Position numbers and translations under genes: made by a program. Positions 38,963-48,148 of a DNA stretch of 64,000 nucleotides are shown piece by piece. Origin of the DNA: Micromonospora olivasterospora (lineage in GTDB: Bacteria; Actinomycetota; Actinomycetes; Mycobacteriales; Micromonosporaceae); the NCBI RefSeq assembly GCF_007830265.1, contig NZ_VLKE01000001.1, positions 5,456,001 to 5,520,000 of the forward strand, in the 5' to 3' direction. Position 1 is the first letter of the stretch; each line of letters opens with the position of its first letter. The notes below the pieces were generated by a model that saw only the letters and a program-made list of their open reading frames with translations, ran no database searches and was not told the DNA's origin.

Positions 38963-40765
38963 ATGAGATTTCGCGCCCTCGTCACCACGACGATCGCTCT
39001 GGCCACGCTCGTGGCCGCAACCGCCACCCCTGTCCAGGCGAAGCCGGTCGAGCCGCCGAAGGAGCCGGTAGCCGTCGGGTACGGGGGAGCGGTGGCCACG
39101 GTGGACGCCACCGCCACGGCGGTCGGGCTGGACGTGCTGCGGCGCGGCGGCAACGCCGTCGACGCGGCGGTCGCCGCTGCGGCGGCGCTCGGCGTCACCG
39201 AGCCCTTCTCGGCCGGCATCGGCGGTGGTGGCTTCCTCGTGTACTACGACGCGAAGACCCGGCGGGTGCACACCATCGACGGCCGCGAGGCGGCACCGGC
39301 GTCGATGACCGAGACGACCTTCGTCGACCCGGCCACCGGGCAGCCGTACCGGTTCGACGAGGCCCGGATCAGCGGACTGTCGGTCGGCGTCCCCGGCACC
39401 CTGCTCACCTGGCGGGACGCGCTGGACCGCTGGGGCACGCGGTCCCTCGCGCAGCTGCTCACGCCCGCCGCCCGGGTCGCCGAGGACGGCTTCACCGTCG
39501 ACGAGACCTTCGCCGGCCAGATCGCCGCGAACCAGGCCGCGTTCGGGCAGTTCAGCTCGACCAGCGAGCTGTACCTGCCCGGCGGGCGCCCGCCGGCGGT
39601 CGGCAGCACCTTCCGCAACCCGGACCTCGCGGAGACGTACCGGCTCATCGCCAGGCGCGGCACCGACGTGTTCTACCGGGGCGAGGTCGGCCGCGACCTG
39701 GTGGCCACCGTGCAGCGTCCGCCGCTGGCGGAGCGGCCGACCGGGTCCTGGCCATACCCGGTCCGCCCGGCCAGCATGACCTCCGCCGACCTCGCCGGCT
39801 ACCGCGCCCGCTTCCCGGAGCCGACCCGCTCGGAATACCGGGGCCTCGAGGTGTACGGCATGTCCACCCCGTCGAGCGGCGGCACCGCCGTCGGCGAGGC
39901 CCTCAACATCCTCGAGCGGTTCGACCTGCGCTCGATGACGCCGGCGCAGGCGATGCACCACTACCTGGAGGCCAGCGCGCTGGCGTTCGCCGACCGCAAC
40001 CGGTACGTCGGCGACCACACGGGGCAGGGTGTGCTCCGCGAACTGCTCGACGACGCGTACGCCGCGGAGCGCGCCTGCCTGGTCGACGCCTCCGCGGCGC
40101 TGCCCAAGCCGGTCGCGCCCGGCGTCCCCGACGGCGCCTACGGCGGCTGCCAGGCGGCGCCGGCCGCCGACGTCCGCGACGACCGCAAGAGCACCACCAA
40201 CCTGACCGTGGCAGACCGGTGGGGCAACGTGGTGGAGTACACGCTGACCATCGAGGCGACCGGCGGCAACGGGATGGTCGTACCCGGTCGCGGATTCCTG
40301 CTCAACAACGAGCTGACCGACTTCAACTTCGCGCCGACCCAGGGCAGCGCGGCCGACCCCAACCTGCCCGCACCCGGCAAGCGCCCGCGCAGCTCCATGT
40401 CGCCCACCATCGTGCTGGCCGACGGGCGGCCGTTCCTGGCCGTCGGCACGCCCGGCGGCGCGACGATCATCACCACGGTGCTGCAGATGCTGGTCAACCG
40501 GATCGACCTGGGCATGAGCCTGCCGGAGGCGCTGGCGGCGCCGCGGGCGTCGCAGCGCAACGGCGCCAGCACCCAGGCCGAGCCGGCGTTCGTCGCCGAG
40601 TACGCCCGCGGCCTTCCGCCGGGGCACGCCTTCTCTCCCACCGCGGAGATCGGCGCCGCGACCGGGATCGAGTTCCTCGCCGGCGGCCGGCTGCTCGCCG
40701 CAGCCGAGCCGGTACGCCGGGGCGGCGGCGCGGCGGCCGTGGTCGGCCGCTGGGCGCGCCCCTGA
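38963..40765 (+). CDS. ggt: Secreted gamma-glutamyltransferase
   Basis: About 600 residues from ATG 38963 behind GGGAGG; the ATG at 38942 is also in frame but lacks a ribosome site. A signal peptide (MRFRALVTTTIALATLVAATATPVQA) precedes the enzyme. Family features: VGLDVLRRGGNAVDAAVA, GIGGGGFLVYYD, and the autoprocessing Thr in RKSTTNLTVAD (about Thr411). The small subunit carries GNGMVVPGRGFLLNNE and GTPGGATIITTV. The enzyme cleaves gamma-glutamyl bonds of glutathione and similar peptides outside the membrane. Confidence 0.93.
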   Translation: MRFRALVTTTIALATLVAATATPVQAKPVEPPKEPVAVGYGGAVATVDATATAVGLDVLRRGGNAVDAAVAAAAALGVTEPFSAGIGGGGFLVYYDAKTRRVHTIDGREAAPASMTETTFVDPATGQPYRFDEARISGLSVGVPGTLLTWRDALDRWGTRSLAQLLTPAARVAEDGFTVDETFAGQIAANQAAFGQFSSTSELYLPGGRPPAVGSTFRNPDLAETYRLIARRGTDVFYRGEVGRDLVATVQRPPLAERPTGSWPYPVRPASMTSADLAGYRARFPEPTRSEYRGLEVYGMSTPSSGGTAVGEALNILERFDLRSMTPAQAMHHYLEASALAFADRNRYVGDHTGQGVLRELLDDAYAAERACLVDASAALPKPVAPGVPDGAYGGCQAAPAADVRDDRKSTTNLTVADRWGNVVEYTLTIEATGGNGMVVPGRGFLLNNELTDFNFAPTQGSAADPNLPAPGKRPRSSMSPTIVLADGRPFLAVGTPGGATIITTVLQMLVNRIDLGMSLPEALAAPRASQRNGASTQAEPAFVAEYARGLPPGHAFSPTAEIGAATGIEFLAGGRLLAAAEPVRRGGGAAAVVGRWARP

Positions 40766-40979
40766 CGGTGGGGACCGCGGCGACGGCTCAGCCACCCCTG
40801 GGCCGTCGCCGCCGCGTCCGCCACCGTCGCGGCGTGTCCGGGGCCGTGGCTTCCGGGGGTTCCACGCGGGTGGAACTGCCGCGGACGAGTCCGTCGTACT
40901 GTCGGCGAGCCGACCGTGCGCGGCAAGTGACTTTCGGTTTCCCCCGTGGCGCGGGGGGTGGATCACCGGATAGTGTGGC

Positions 40980-41150
40980 GCTGCCGTGGTGTTCGGGAAG
41001 CCGGTGCGGAACCGGCGCGGCCCTCGCCACTGTGATCGGGAAGTCCGCGGCCCTCGTCGCTACGAGGTCACTGGGTGCCTTGCACACCTGGGAAGGCCGG
41101 CCACGGACGCACCTCCCGTCAGCCAGGAAACCGGCCACGGCACTGCGATG
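40980..41150 (+). promoter_or_regulatory. Cobalamin (B12) riboswitch
   Basis: Conserved blocks in order: GGGAAGCCGGTG, GCGGCCCTCGCCACTGTGA, TGGGAAGGCCGG and the B12 box GTCAGCCAGGAAACCGGCC. This is the typical adenosylcobalamin-type aptamer. It reads on the plus strand toward the small ORF and ferredoxin-like gene, whose expression should fall when cobalamin is abundant. Confidence 0.9.
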
Positions 41151-41357
41151 ACCCGTCCACGAGGTGCTGGAAGGCGATCCCGATGCGCGAGCGCGCGATG
41201 CGGCCCACCCTGTTCCGGCGCGCTGCCGCGCCACTGTCCATCGTGCGAGGTCCTCATTTCCGGGCTGCTCGCCGACGTGTACGGGATCCGCGCCGACGTG
41301 GCGGCGCACCCGGTCACGGGGCGGCCCACCATCACGTACCACCCACCCGCGTCATGA
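41148..41357 (+). CDS. Short ORF of unknown function after the B12 riboswitch
   Basis: Sixty-nine codons starting in the B12-box tail. The second half (HCPSCEVLISGLLADVYGIRADVAAHPVTGRPTITYHPP) looks protein-like, with a CxxC, whereas the first half is Arg-rich and may not be real. A better-placed ATG at 41183 behind GGAAGG is in another frame, so a frameshift within 41183-41240 may join that start to this C-terminus. Function unknown; a metal-related role is only suggested by the riboswitch. Confidence 0.4.
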   Translation: MTRPRGAGRRSRCASARCGPPCSGALPRHCPSCEVLISGLLADVYGIRADVAAHPVTGRPTITYHPPAS

Positions 41358-41450
41358 ACCGGCACGTGCTGCTGGTGGCCCGCGGGGTCACCCACACCAC
41401 GGGCCAAGAGACCGGGCGCCGCCTCGCGGCGCGCGCAGGAGGAGTCGCAC

Positions 41451-41840
41451 ATGACGGAGCCGGAAGGCTGCCTGGTGACGGTGTGCCGGGACTGCTGCTG
41501 CGGCAGCGCGGGCAAACACCCGTACGTCGACCACGACGCGCAGCTGCGACGTCTGCGCGACGCGTTGCCGGCACCGCACCGGGTCCGGGTCAGCACCTGC
41601 CTCGACCTGTGCGCGCAGTCGAACCTGGTGGTCGTCCAGCCCAACCGGGCCGCGCGGCGCGTCGGGGCGCGTCCGGTCTGGTTCGGTCTGGTCCTCGACG
41701 ACGCGGTGGTCGACGACATCGCCGACTGGGTCCGCGCGGGGGGACCGGGTGTCGTGCCGTTGCCCGCCGTGCTGGAGCTGTCGCTGGTCGGCACCGGGAT
41801 CCCCGCCGGGGGCGGCTCGCCCGACGGCAGCCCGGTCTGA
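41451..41840 (+). CDS. (2Fe-2S) ferredoxin-like protein
   Basis: A 129-residue thioredoxin-fold ferredoxin: VTVCRDCCCGSAGKHP and RVSTCLDLCAQSNLVVVQP provide the four-Cys pattern, followed by GARPVWFGLVLDD. I recall this type in actinobacteria downstream of B12 riboswitches and next to cobalt/cobalamin genes. The ATG follows AGGAGGAGTCGC. It probably supports cobalamin biosynthesis or cobalt handling, but no cob or cbt gene is present here. Confidence 0.8.
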   Translation: MTEPEGCLVTVCRDCCCGSAGKHPYVDHDAQLRRLRDALPAPHRVRVSTCLDLCAQSNLVVVQPNRAARRVGARPVWFGLVLDDAVVDDIADWVRAGGPGVVPLPAVLELSLVGTGIPAGGGSPDGSPV

Positions 41841-41992
41841 CCGTCGTCGTCGACGCCCCGGAACCACGGGCTGCCCGCGACGTCCTTCGTCATGCCGGCC
41901 GGCGGCCCGTCGACGCTGTGGACGCCGGCCGGACCGCGGCGGGAAAGAGCCGCGCCGGGTCCGTGACCGGACCCGGCGCGGCGTGGGTTCCG

Positions 41993-43081
41993 CTAGGCGG
42001 AGATGTTACGGACGGTGTTGTACAGGTTCGCCACCTGGTTGCCGTAGTACGGCGAGTACATGTACTGCGGGAGGTTGGTGTACTTGAAGTCGTTGTGGCC
42101 GTTCAGGTAACCCCAGTTGCCGTCGAACTGCATCAGCCAGCCGCCGCCGGAGGAGCCGCCGGTCATGTAGTTGACCATGTAGATGGTGCCGCCACCGCCG
42201 TTGTAGGTGGGGCCGTTCTCCGCGGTGAGCAGCTGGCCGTTGAACGGCGACGCCTGCGGGTAGCCGAAGGCGTAGACGTACTGGCCGATCGCGAAGTTCC
42301 AGCCGATGCCCTGCCCGCCGAGGTAGTCGCAGATCCGCCAGCCGTTGACGCGGCCGATCACGGCCGAGCCGACGTCGTTGGCGAAGTCGTTGTTGTTGTA
42401 GTAGAAGGCCGTGGTGGACCAGAGCTGGATGGCGGACCACTGGCCGTAGGGGGCCGCGCCGTTGTTGTAGTTCGGGACGAAGACCCAGTTGCTGGCGAAC
42501 ACCCCGCCGCCGGTGAGGCAGTGGGCCGCGGTCCACACCGAGGACCTGCCCTCGGTGTTCACGATGGTCCCCGAGCAGACGTAGTTGCCGCCGTTGAGGG
42601 TGAAGAAGACCTTACCGGCGGTGCGGGCCGTCGGGTGGCCGACCGGGTAGTTAGGGTAGTAGGCCTGCGTCCCCACGCCGGAGGAGTCGCCCGTCGACCC
42701 GCTCGCCTTCGGCGTGACCGCGGGGGCGACCGGCGCCACGCTGCCGGACGGCCCCTGCGGCTGGGTGGCGTTCGTCGACTGGTCCTGGGCGCGGTCGCGC
42801 TTGGCGAGCGCCGCCTTCACCGAGGGGATCTCGGTGTCCGGCTTGGCCGCCTTCATCCGGTCCGACGTCCAGTACGCCGTGAGGGCCCGCTGCCGGGCGT
42901 CGGCGTCGGTGCCCTTGACGGTGCGGGCTACGTCCGGGCTGAGTTGCGCGGCGCTGCCGATGACGGAGCTGGTCGAGCCGGCGAGGGTGGCGGGGGCGGC
43001 GCCGGCGGTGCTCGCGGCGGTGAACGTCGCCGCGGTCATCACCGCGACGGCGGCCAGGCCGCGTAGCAGTCTCGAGGACAT
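41993..43081 (-). CDS. Secreted trypsin-like serine endopeptidase
   Basis: A 362-residue preproprotein. The signal peptide is MSSRLLRGLAAVAVMTAATFTAASTAGAA, and a charged pro-region and Ser/Pro-rich linker run to about residue 140. The catalytic domain has His187 (WTAAHC), probable Asp236 (NDVGSAV) and Ser311 (TGGSSGGGW), as in the glutamyl-endopeptidase-like branch. The mature part is rich in Tyr/Asn/Gly. Probably an extracellular protease. The upstream region (43082-43300) is unusually AT-rich for this genome and should hold the promoter. Confidence 0.92.
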   Translation of the reverse strand: MSSRLLRGLAAVAVMTAATFTAASTAGAAPATLAGSTSSVIGSAAQLSPDVARTVKGTDADARQRALTAYWTSDRMKAAKPDTEIPSVKAALAKRDRAQDQSTNATQPQGPSGSVAPVAPAVTPKASGSTGDSSGVGTQAYYPNYPVGHPTARTAGKVFFTLNGGNYVCSGTIVNTEGRSSVWTAAHCLTGGGVFASNWVFVPNYNNGAAPYGQWSAIQLWSTTAFYYNNNDFANDVGSAVIGRVNGWRICDYLGGQGIGWNFAIGQYVYAFGYPQASPFNGQLLTAENGPTYNGGGGTIYMVNYMTGGSSGGGWLMQFDGNWGYLNGHNDFKYTNLPQYMYSPYYGNQVANLYNTVRNISA

Positions 43082-43455
43082 GTTCCTACCTCTCGGGTAG
43101 TGGATGGAGAGGACGAAGTTACGGCATCAGACCCATTGATCGACATTACTTCGAGCTCAATTAGTCAGATAAAGGGAAATGTAACCAAGTCACCGAAGGC
43201 CGGCTTTATGTATCGACCTTGGTAAATGGGTGTTTGAGTGTCGGATTGCCACTAAGTGAAGGTGGCCTCGTGGGAATGTCACAAACGATCGCGCAAATCC
43301 CGCGGAGACGCTTTTCGGCGGGGCTGCGGCGCCGCTCGCCCGTCGAAAGCTGATTACGGGTAGCGCGCCGCCGGGCTCACCCTCGCCGTGATGGCGGTGC
43401 CGCGGCCGGCGCCAGGCTCCAGCCGGGCGGCGGACCACCGCCGGCTCTCGGCGCC
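43082..43455 (-). promoter_or_regulatory. AT-rich upstream region of the protease gene
   Basis: About 370 bp without a credible gene. The part 43110-43270 is markedly AT-rich against its surroundings, typical of a strong or regulated promoter for a secreted protease. No defined operator was recognised. Confidence 0.45.
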
Positions 43456-44115
43456 TCAGGCCCCCGTGGTCGCGTGCGACGCGGTCACCGGCTTCGACTC
43501 CGGCGAGCCGTGCTGGCGCAGGACGATGCTGAGCAGGATCAGCGCGGCGACGGCGAGGAACTCGCTCTGCCAGTTCTGCATCGACTGGAACCAGAAGTCG
43601 CTGGTGCCCAGGAACTGCCAGGCGCTGATCGGCGGCGCCCCGCTCTGCAGCATCTGCTCCTCGTTGTAGGCCGCCACCCCACCGAACAGGTGCCCGAGGA
43701 ACGACCCCGCGAAGATCATCAGCAGGGCGACGGAGAGGCTGTTGCGGTAGACCCGCAACGCCAGCCCGCCGACGTGCACGGGCCGCGGCGACTCCGCGGT
43801 GGCGTTCTCGGCCCGGTCCTCGGGCCGGTCGCCCTGGCCCACCGGCTTGGACTCCGACGAGCCCTTCTGCACCAGGTAGGCGGTGAGCAGCACGTACCCG
43901 CCCATCTGGAGGAACTCCGACTCCCAGTTCTCGAACGTCGCCTCCACGAAGTGCCCGCTGTGCAGGTACCCGAGGTACGACAGGGCGTGCTGGCCGTACT
44001 GGGCCAACTCCTCGTTGTGCACCTGCCAACCGAACACGCTCTGCAGGAGCCAGAAGATCGTGAACGCGCTGAGTGTGGCGACCGACAGTGCGTGCTCACG
44101 AAGCCACCGGCGCAT
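43456..44115 (-). CDS. DUF6766-like membrane protein
   Basis: A 219-residue protein with four hydrophobic segments: LSVATLSAFTIFWLLQSVFGW, MGGYVLLTAYLVQ, LSVALLMIFAGSFLGHLFGG and LAVAALILLSIVLRQ. The two halves repeat a motif (ATFENWESEFLQMGGYVLLTAYLVQKGSSESKP against SMQNWQSEFLAVAALILLSIVLRQHGSPESKP), so it is an internal duplication. I associate it with the DUF6766 family; function unknown. Confidence 0.75.
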   Translation of the reverse strand: MRRWLREHALSVATLSAFTIFWLLQSVFGWQVHNEELAQYGQHALSYLGYLHSGHFVEATFENWESEFLQMGGYVLLTAYLVQKGSSESKPVGQGDRPEDRAENATAESPRPVHVGGLALRVYRNSLSVALLMIFAGSFLGHLFGGVAAYNEEQMLQSGAPPISAWQFLGTSDFWFQSMQNWQSEFLAVAALILLSIVLRQHGSPESKPVTASHATTGA

Positions 44116-44284
44116 ACAGACCTCCCGACCGCGGCATGTTGACCTGCGGAAAGTGCCCAGTCGCCGCCCGGGCGAAACAACGCGACGATCGGACCTCCGG
44201 CGGCGGCGCGGGATAGCTCCGTGGGCGTCGGAACGGGCAACGGCGAGGTGGTCTCGGGAGGGGGCTGTCCGGCGAGTCCCGCGG

Positions 44285-44923
44285 TCAGAATGTGGCGATC
44301 GGGTTGACCGGGCTGCCGGACGTTAGGTCGCAGTTGTCGAGCAGCCACAGACCCATCGCAACGAGGCTCACGGCGTGAACCGGCATCAACACGTCCTCGT
44401 ACCCCGACGGCTGAACCTCCCGGGGCGTGTCGGCGCCGATCAGCGCGACCTCCCGTTCACGCAGCCACGGCAGGCAGGACGCGTGCCAGCCGGCCTGCGT
44501 GAAACCGCTGGCCGCACCGGCCTCGTGCCGGACGCGGCCATAGCCGGTCCGCAGGAGCACCGCATCGCCGGACCGCACCCGCACACCCTGGCGACGCTCG
44601 GCCTCCTCGAGATCCTCGGGAAACACACCCTGCCCCGGTTCCAACCACGGCACGTCGCGGACCCTCGCGACGTCCAGCAGGACGCCACGCGTGACGATCC
44701 CGTTCGCCGCCGCCGTGACGGCCGCCCACGCCGATCCCGTTGCGGCGTCGACCAGCGAGTGCGACCGCCCGTTGTACATGGTGCCGTCCCAGAAGATGTG
44801 GCACGGGGAGTCGACGTGGGTGAGGGTGTTGCCGTGGAACGTGATGCCGAGCCGCTCGGACGAGAAGCCCCAGCGCCGGTCGTTGCGGAATCCGGGCAGC
44901 GGCATGTCCTCGGCACCCGGCAT
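44285..44923 (-). pseudogene. Cyclase-family (kynurenine formamidase-like) hydrolase, N-terminus missing
   Basis: The frame from about 44923 carries metal-site residues in HGNTLTHVDSPCHIFWDGTMYNG, then RGVLLDVARV, RSGDAVLLRTGYG, LPWLREREVALIGADTP and HAVSLVAMGLWLLDNCDL, typical of metal-dependent cyclase-family hydrolases. Intact members have about 100 more residues before this. Upstream sequence in another frame (QHHRRAVDDDVPV) looks like more of it, so a frameshift plus 5' loss toward 45000 is likely. The product as read is probably inactive. Confidence 0.65.
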
Positions 44924-45145
44924 GTCGATGTCGGCGGCGCACGGGCACGTCGTCGTCGACCGCGCGCCTGTGGTGCTGGGGCACCTGTAGCGCTGTGGGG
45001 TGGGTTCGCCCCCGGTTCCCGCGACTTGACCTCGACCGTCCCGACCCGCGAATACAGTGGCGGGCGAGACCCCGTCCACACGAGCGGTCGATCCGTCGAG
45101 CGATTCGGCCGCCGGGCCCGCGCGCCCCAGAGAGGTGGTGCCGTC

Positions 45146-45562
45146 ATGACGACGAACCGGGACATCGTCACGCGCGCCTTCGCGGACTGGTCCGCCGGCA
45201 CCGGCGCGATCTCCGACATCTTCGCCCCCGAGATGCGGTGGGAGGTGGTCGGGGAGTCGGTGGTTGCCGGCACGTACCACAGCGCTGACGAGTTCATCAC
45301 CAAGGCGCTGGGGCCCTTCAACGCGCGGTTCAGGCCGGACAGCCCGTACCGGCCGGTGAACAGGCGGGCGATCTACGAGGACGCCGAGGCGAACACCGTC
45401 GTCACCCTGTTCGACGGCAGGGGGATCACCCTGGCCGGCACCCCGTACGAGAACACGTACGCCTGGTTTCTGACCCTTCGCGACGGCAGGGTGGTCGACG
45501 GCAAGGCCCTCTTCGACAGCCGCGCGTTCGACGACCTCTGGAAGATCCAGCCGGCCGGCTGA
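45146..45562 (+). CDS. SnoaL-like/NTF2-fold protein
   Basis: A 138-residue single-domain protein from ATG 45146 behind AGAGAGGTGG: REIVTRAF-type opening (RDIVTRAFADWSAG), APEMRWEVVGESVVAGTY, and FDGRGITLAGTPYENTYAWFLTLRDGRVVDGKALFDS. This is a ketosteroid isomerase-like fold used by many small hydrolases and isomerases. The substrate is unknown. Confidence 0.82.
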   Translation: MTTNRDIVTRAFADWSAGTGAISDIFAPEMRWEVVGESVVAGTYHSADEFITKALGPFNARFRPDSPYRPVNRRAIYEDAEANTVVTLFDGRGITLAGTPYENTYAWFLTLRDGRVVDGKALFDSRAFDDLWKIQPAG

Positions 45563-45577
45563 CAGAGCACCGGTCGC

Positions 45578-46046
45578 TCACCGCCTGGGCCGCCCCTGCG
45601 GCCGCTCGAACACGTCGCGGTACTCGCCGTAGCCCTCGTGTTCGAGGTCGTCGCGGGGAACGAACCGGAGCGCGGCCGAGTTCATGCAGTAGCGCAGGCC
45701 GCCGGTCTCCGGGGGCCCGTCGTCGAACACATGCCCGAGGTGGCTGTTCCCGTGCGCCGACCGGACCTCGGTGCGGACGATGCCGAGGCTGGAGTCCGGG
45801 ACCTCGACGACGTTCTCCGGCTCGATCGGCCTGGTGAAGGTCGGCCATCCGGTACCGCTGTCGTACTTGTCGACGGAGGCGAAGAGGGGCTCACCGGACA
45901 CGATGTCGACGTAGATGCCGGGCTCCTCGTTGTCCCAGTAGGCGTTGTCGAAGGCCGGCTCCGTTCCGGCCTCCTGAGTCACCCGGTGCTGCTCCGGCGA
46001 CAGCCTGGAAACCGCCTCGGGGCTCCTGCGGTACTCCTGTGACACC
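45578..46046 (-). CDS. msrB: Peptide-methionine (R)-S-oxide reductase
   Basis: A 156-residue protein from GTG 46046 behind GAGGTACGAGG. Signatures are [57 protein letters not shown] and the catalytic Cys in [13 protein letters not shown]. The zinc-binding CxxC pairs and the usual second Cys (CGWP position) are absent, so this is a zinc-free form with an unusual recycling step. It reduces methionine-R-sulfoxide in proteins. Confidence 0.92.
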
Positions 46047-46199
46047 CTCGTACCTCTCGAACGGCTCGCCGACACGACGATCACCTCGCCCTCACAGACG
46101 TGTCACCGGTGCCTACCCGTGCCGCGGCGCGGTAACCGCGATTTCGGCATGCCCGTGCGTGTCGTCCGGCCACCGCATCCCGAACCGGCAATCCGGAAC

Positions 46200-46273
46200 T
46201 GTTGGGACATTAACGGGCAAACTATGCTTAGCTACGTGGGGCAACGGCGGCTCGACGCGGGGGAGGGATCGAC
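46200..46273 (+). promoter_or_regulatory. Possible promoter of the PadR-hydrogenase maturation operon
   Basis: A short AT-richer stretch with TTGGGACATTAACGGGC followed by TATGCTTAGC, about 60 bp before the PadR start. It could give a -10 of TATGCT, but the -35 match is weak. PadR proteins often bind their own promoter, so this is also the likely operator region. Confidence 0.35.
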
Positions 46274-46651
46274 ATGCACGGGCGTGAGCTGCGTGGCCTG
46301 CTCCATCCGCTCCTCCTGCTGCTGATCTTCGAGCGGCCCGGGCACGGGTACGACCTGATCGAGCGTCTCGACGCGATGGGGGTGTCCGACGTGGAACCCG
46401 GCCACGTCTACCGGGTGCTGCGCGGCCTGGAGCGCGACCGGTCGGTGAGCTCTGCGTGGGAGACCGCGGGGGCGGGGCCCGCGCGCCGCTGCTACCGGCT
46501 GACGGCGAAGGGCCGCGGCGACCTGCGCTCGTGGTTCGTCGAGCTGGCGCAGCTCAACCAGGTCATCGACGCCTGCCTACGGCGCTCGGCGGACGCCTTC
46601 GACCGGGCCCGCCGCGTCCCCGCCGACCCGTACGCCACGATCCGGAGTTGA
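46274..46651 (+). CDS. PadR-family transcriptional regulator
   Basis: A 125-residue winged-helix protein: LLHPLLLLLIFERPGHGYDLIERL, VEPGHVYRVLRGLERDRSVSSAWE and RRCYRLTAKGRGDLRSWF. It is the first gene of the forward arm of the hydrogenase locus, followed 8 bp later by an SIS gene. It probably controls this operon and possibly the convergent structural operon. PadR control of a [NiFe] hydrogenase locus is not something I know as established. Confidence 0.88.
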   Translation: MHGRELRGLLHPLLLLLIFERPGHGYDLIERLDAMGVSDVEPGHVYRVLRGLERDRSVSSAWETAGAGPARRCYRLTAKGRGDLRSWFVELAQLNQVIDACLRRSADAFDRARRVPADPYATIRS

Positions 46652-46659
46652 CCGCGACC

Positions 46660-47274
46660 ATGCGACCCTCGGCGTTCCCCGCGGTGGACCACGCGTTCGC
46701 CCGCCGTCTCGTCCCCGGGCGGGCGCTCGCCGCCGACGCGCCGCGGATCGCGCGGGCCTGCTACGAGATGGCCGTACGCTTCCACCGCGGCGGCAGGCTG
46801 ATCGTCTTCGGCAACGGCGGACCGGCGACAGACGCCCAGCACGTCGTGGTCGAGTTCGTCCACCCGGTCGTCGTGGGCAAGCGGGCGCTGCCGGCGATCT
46901 CGCTGACGAACGACGCCGCCACCCTCACCGGGATCGCCCGGGCCGACGGCTTCGACGAGGTGTTCGCCGCGCAGCTGCGGCTGCTCGCCGCCCCGCAGGA
47001 CATCGCGCTCGGGCTGTCGGCCGACGGCCGGTGCGCCAACGTACGCCGAGGGCTGGAGACGGCCCGCCACCTCGATCTGCTCACCGTCGGGCTCCTCGGC
47101 GGCGACGGCGGCGAGATCGCCCGCGACGGCCTGGCCGACCATGTCGTCATCGCCCGGTCCGACGACCCGGGCATCGTCAAGGAGGTGCACATGACGACCT
47201 ATCACATCCTGTGGGAGCTGGTGCACGTGTTCTTCGCACAGCCGGGTCTCCTGGAACGGGAGGCGAGCCGGTGA
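46660..47274 (+). CDS. SIS-domain protein, phosphoheptose isomerase-like (hydrogenase-associated, copy 1)
   Basis: A 204-residue GmhA-like protein: RLIVFGNGGPATDAQHVVVEFVHP, ALPAISLTNDAATLTG, VHMTTYHILWELVHVFF. The phosphosugar-binding loop reads FGNGGPATDAQ, where active GmhA has GNGGSxxDA, so one Ser is Pro. It overlaps the HypC-like gene by 4 bp. GmhA-like genes are known in actinobacterial-type hydrogenase clusters; their role there is unclear. Confidence 0.82.
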   Translation: MRPSAFPAVDHAFARRLVPGRALAADAPRIARACYEMAVRFHRGGRLIVFGNGGPATDAQHVVVEFVHPVVVGKRALPAISLTNDAATLTGIARADGFDEVFAAQLRLLAAPQDIALGLSADGRCANVRRGLETARHLDLLTVGLLGGDGGEIARDGLADHVVIARSDDPGIVKEVHMTTYHILWELVHVFFAQPGLLEREASR

Positions 47275-47480
47275 CCTCCTGCCACGACGACGTCTGCGTC
47301 ACCTGCTCCGACGCCGCGGTGGCCGTACGGGTCCGGGAGCTGACGGCCGACGGCCTGGCGGTGGTCGACACGGACGCCGGCCCGGAGGAGGTCAGCGTCG
47401 CACTGGTCGACGCGGCCCCGGGCGACGTCGTGCTGGTGCACGCCAAGGAGGCCATCGCCGTGGTGGGGAGCAGCCGGTGA
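47271..47480 (+). CDS. HypC/HupF-like maturation protein
   Basis: Sixty-nine residues from GTG 47271: CVTCSDAAVAVRVRELTADGLAVVD, EEVSVALVDAAPGDVVLVHAKEAIAVV. It has the HypC beta-barrel pattern but starts with an extension before CVTC instead of the usual MCLGIP; the N-terminal Met-Cys that binds the Fe(CN)2CO unit is thus missing. A canonical hypC is at 52729. It sits between two SIS genes with overlaps on both sides. Confidence 0.78.
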   Translation: MTSCHDDVCVTCSDAAVAVRVRELTADGLAVVDTDAGPEEVSVALVDAAPGDVVLVHAKEAIAVVGSSR

Positions 47481-48142
47481 GCGCCCCCGTCGGCGGCGCG
47501 CTCGGGGCGCTCTACCCGTTCCTCGACGACCGCCCGACCGACCTGGACGCCGTTCTCGCCGCCGTGGCGGCGTCCACCGCGGAGAAAACCGCGGAGATCG
47601 TGGCCCTCCGCGAGTCCCTGGTCGCCGCGCACGGGCAGCGGCTGGTCGAGTGCGCCCATCGGTGCGCCGCCGCCTTCCGGGCCGGCGGCCGGCTGTACGC
47701 GTTCGGCAACGGCGGGAGCAGCACCGACGCCCAGGATCTCGCGCAGCTGTTCCTGCACCCGCCCGGGGCCGCCCGCCCGTTGCCGGCCGTCTCGCTCACC
47801 CAGGACGTCGCGCTGATCACCGCGCTCTCCAACGACGTGGGCTTCGACGTGGTCTTCGCCCGGCAGGTGGCGGCGTTCGGCCGCGCCGGGGACATCGCGG
47901 TCGGGTTGTCCACGAGCGGGGGCTCGGCGAACGTCCTGCGGGCGTTCGCCGAGGCGGCCCGGCGGGGCATGCTCACCGTCGGGATCGCCGGGTACGACGG
48001 CGGCCCGATGGCGGAGTCCGAGGCCGTCGACCACCTGTTCGTGGTGCCGTCCGCGTCGGTGCACCGGGTGCAGGAGGCGCAGACGACGGTCTACCACGTG
48101 CTGTGGGAACTCACCCAGCAGGCCCTGGCCGGCGAGCTCTGA
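47477..48142 (+). CDS. SIS-domain protein, phosphoheptose isomerase-like (hydrogenase-associated, copy 2)
   Basis: A 221-residue protein: an N-terminal helical part, then YAFGNGGSSTDAQDLAQLFL (intact phosphosugar loop), VGLSTSGGSANVLRAF and HRVQEAQTTVYHVLWELTQQ. Unlike copy 1, its Ser residues are intact. The GTG start overlaps the HypC-like stop. Sharing an operon with hypF, it may help make or deliver a small-molecule precursor for cofactor assembly, but no function is proven. Confidence 0.82.
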   Translation: MSAPVGGALGALYPFLDDRPTDLDAVLAAVAASTAEKTAEIVALRESLVAAHGQRLVECAHRCAAAFRAGGRLYAFGNGGSSTDAQDLAQLFLHPPGAARPLPAVSLTQDVALITALSNDVGFDVVFARQVAAFGRAGDIAVGLSTSGGSANVLRAFAEAARRGMLTVGIAGYDGGPMAESEAVDHLFVVPSASVHRVQEAQTTVYHVLWELTQQALAGEL

Positions 48143-48148
48143 CCGGCC

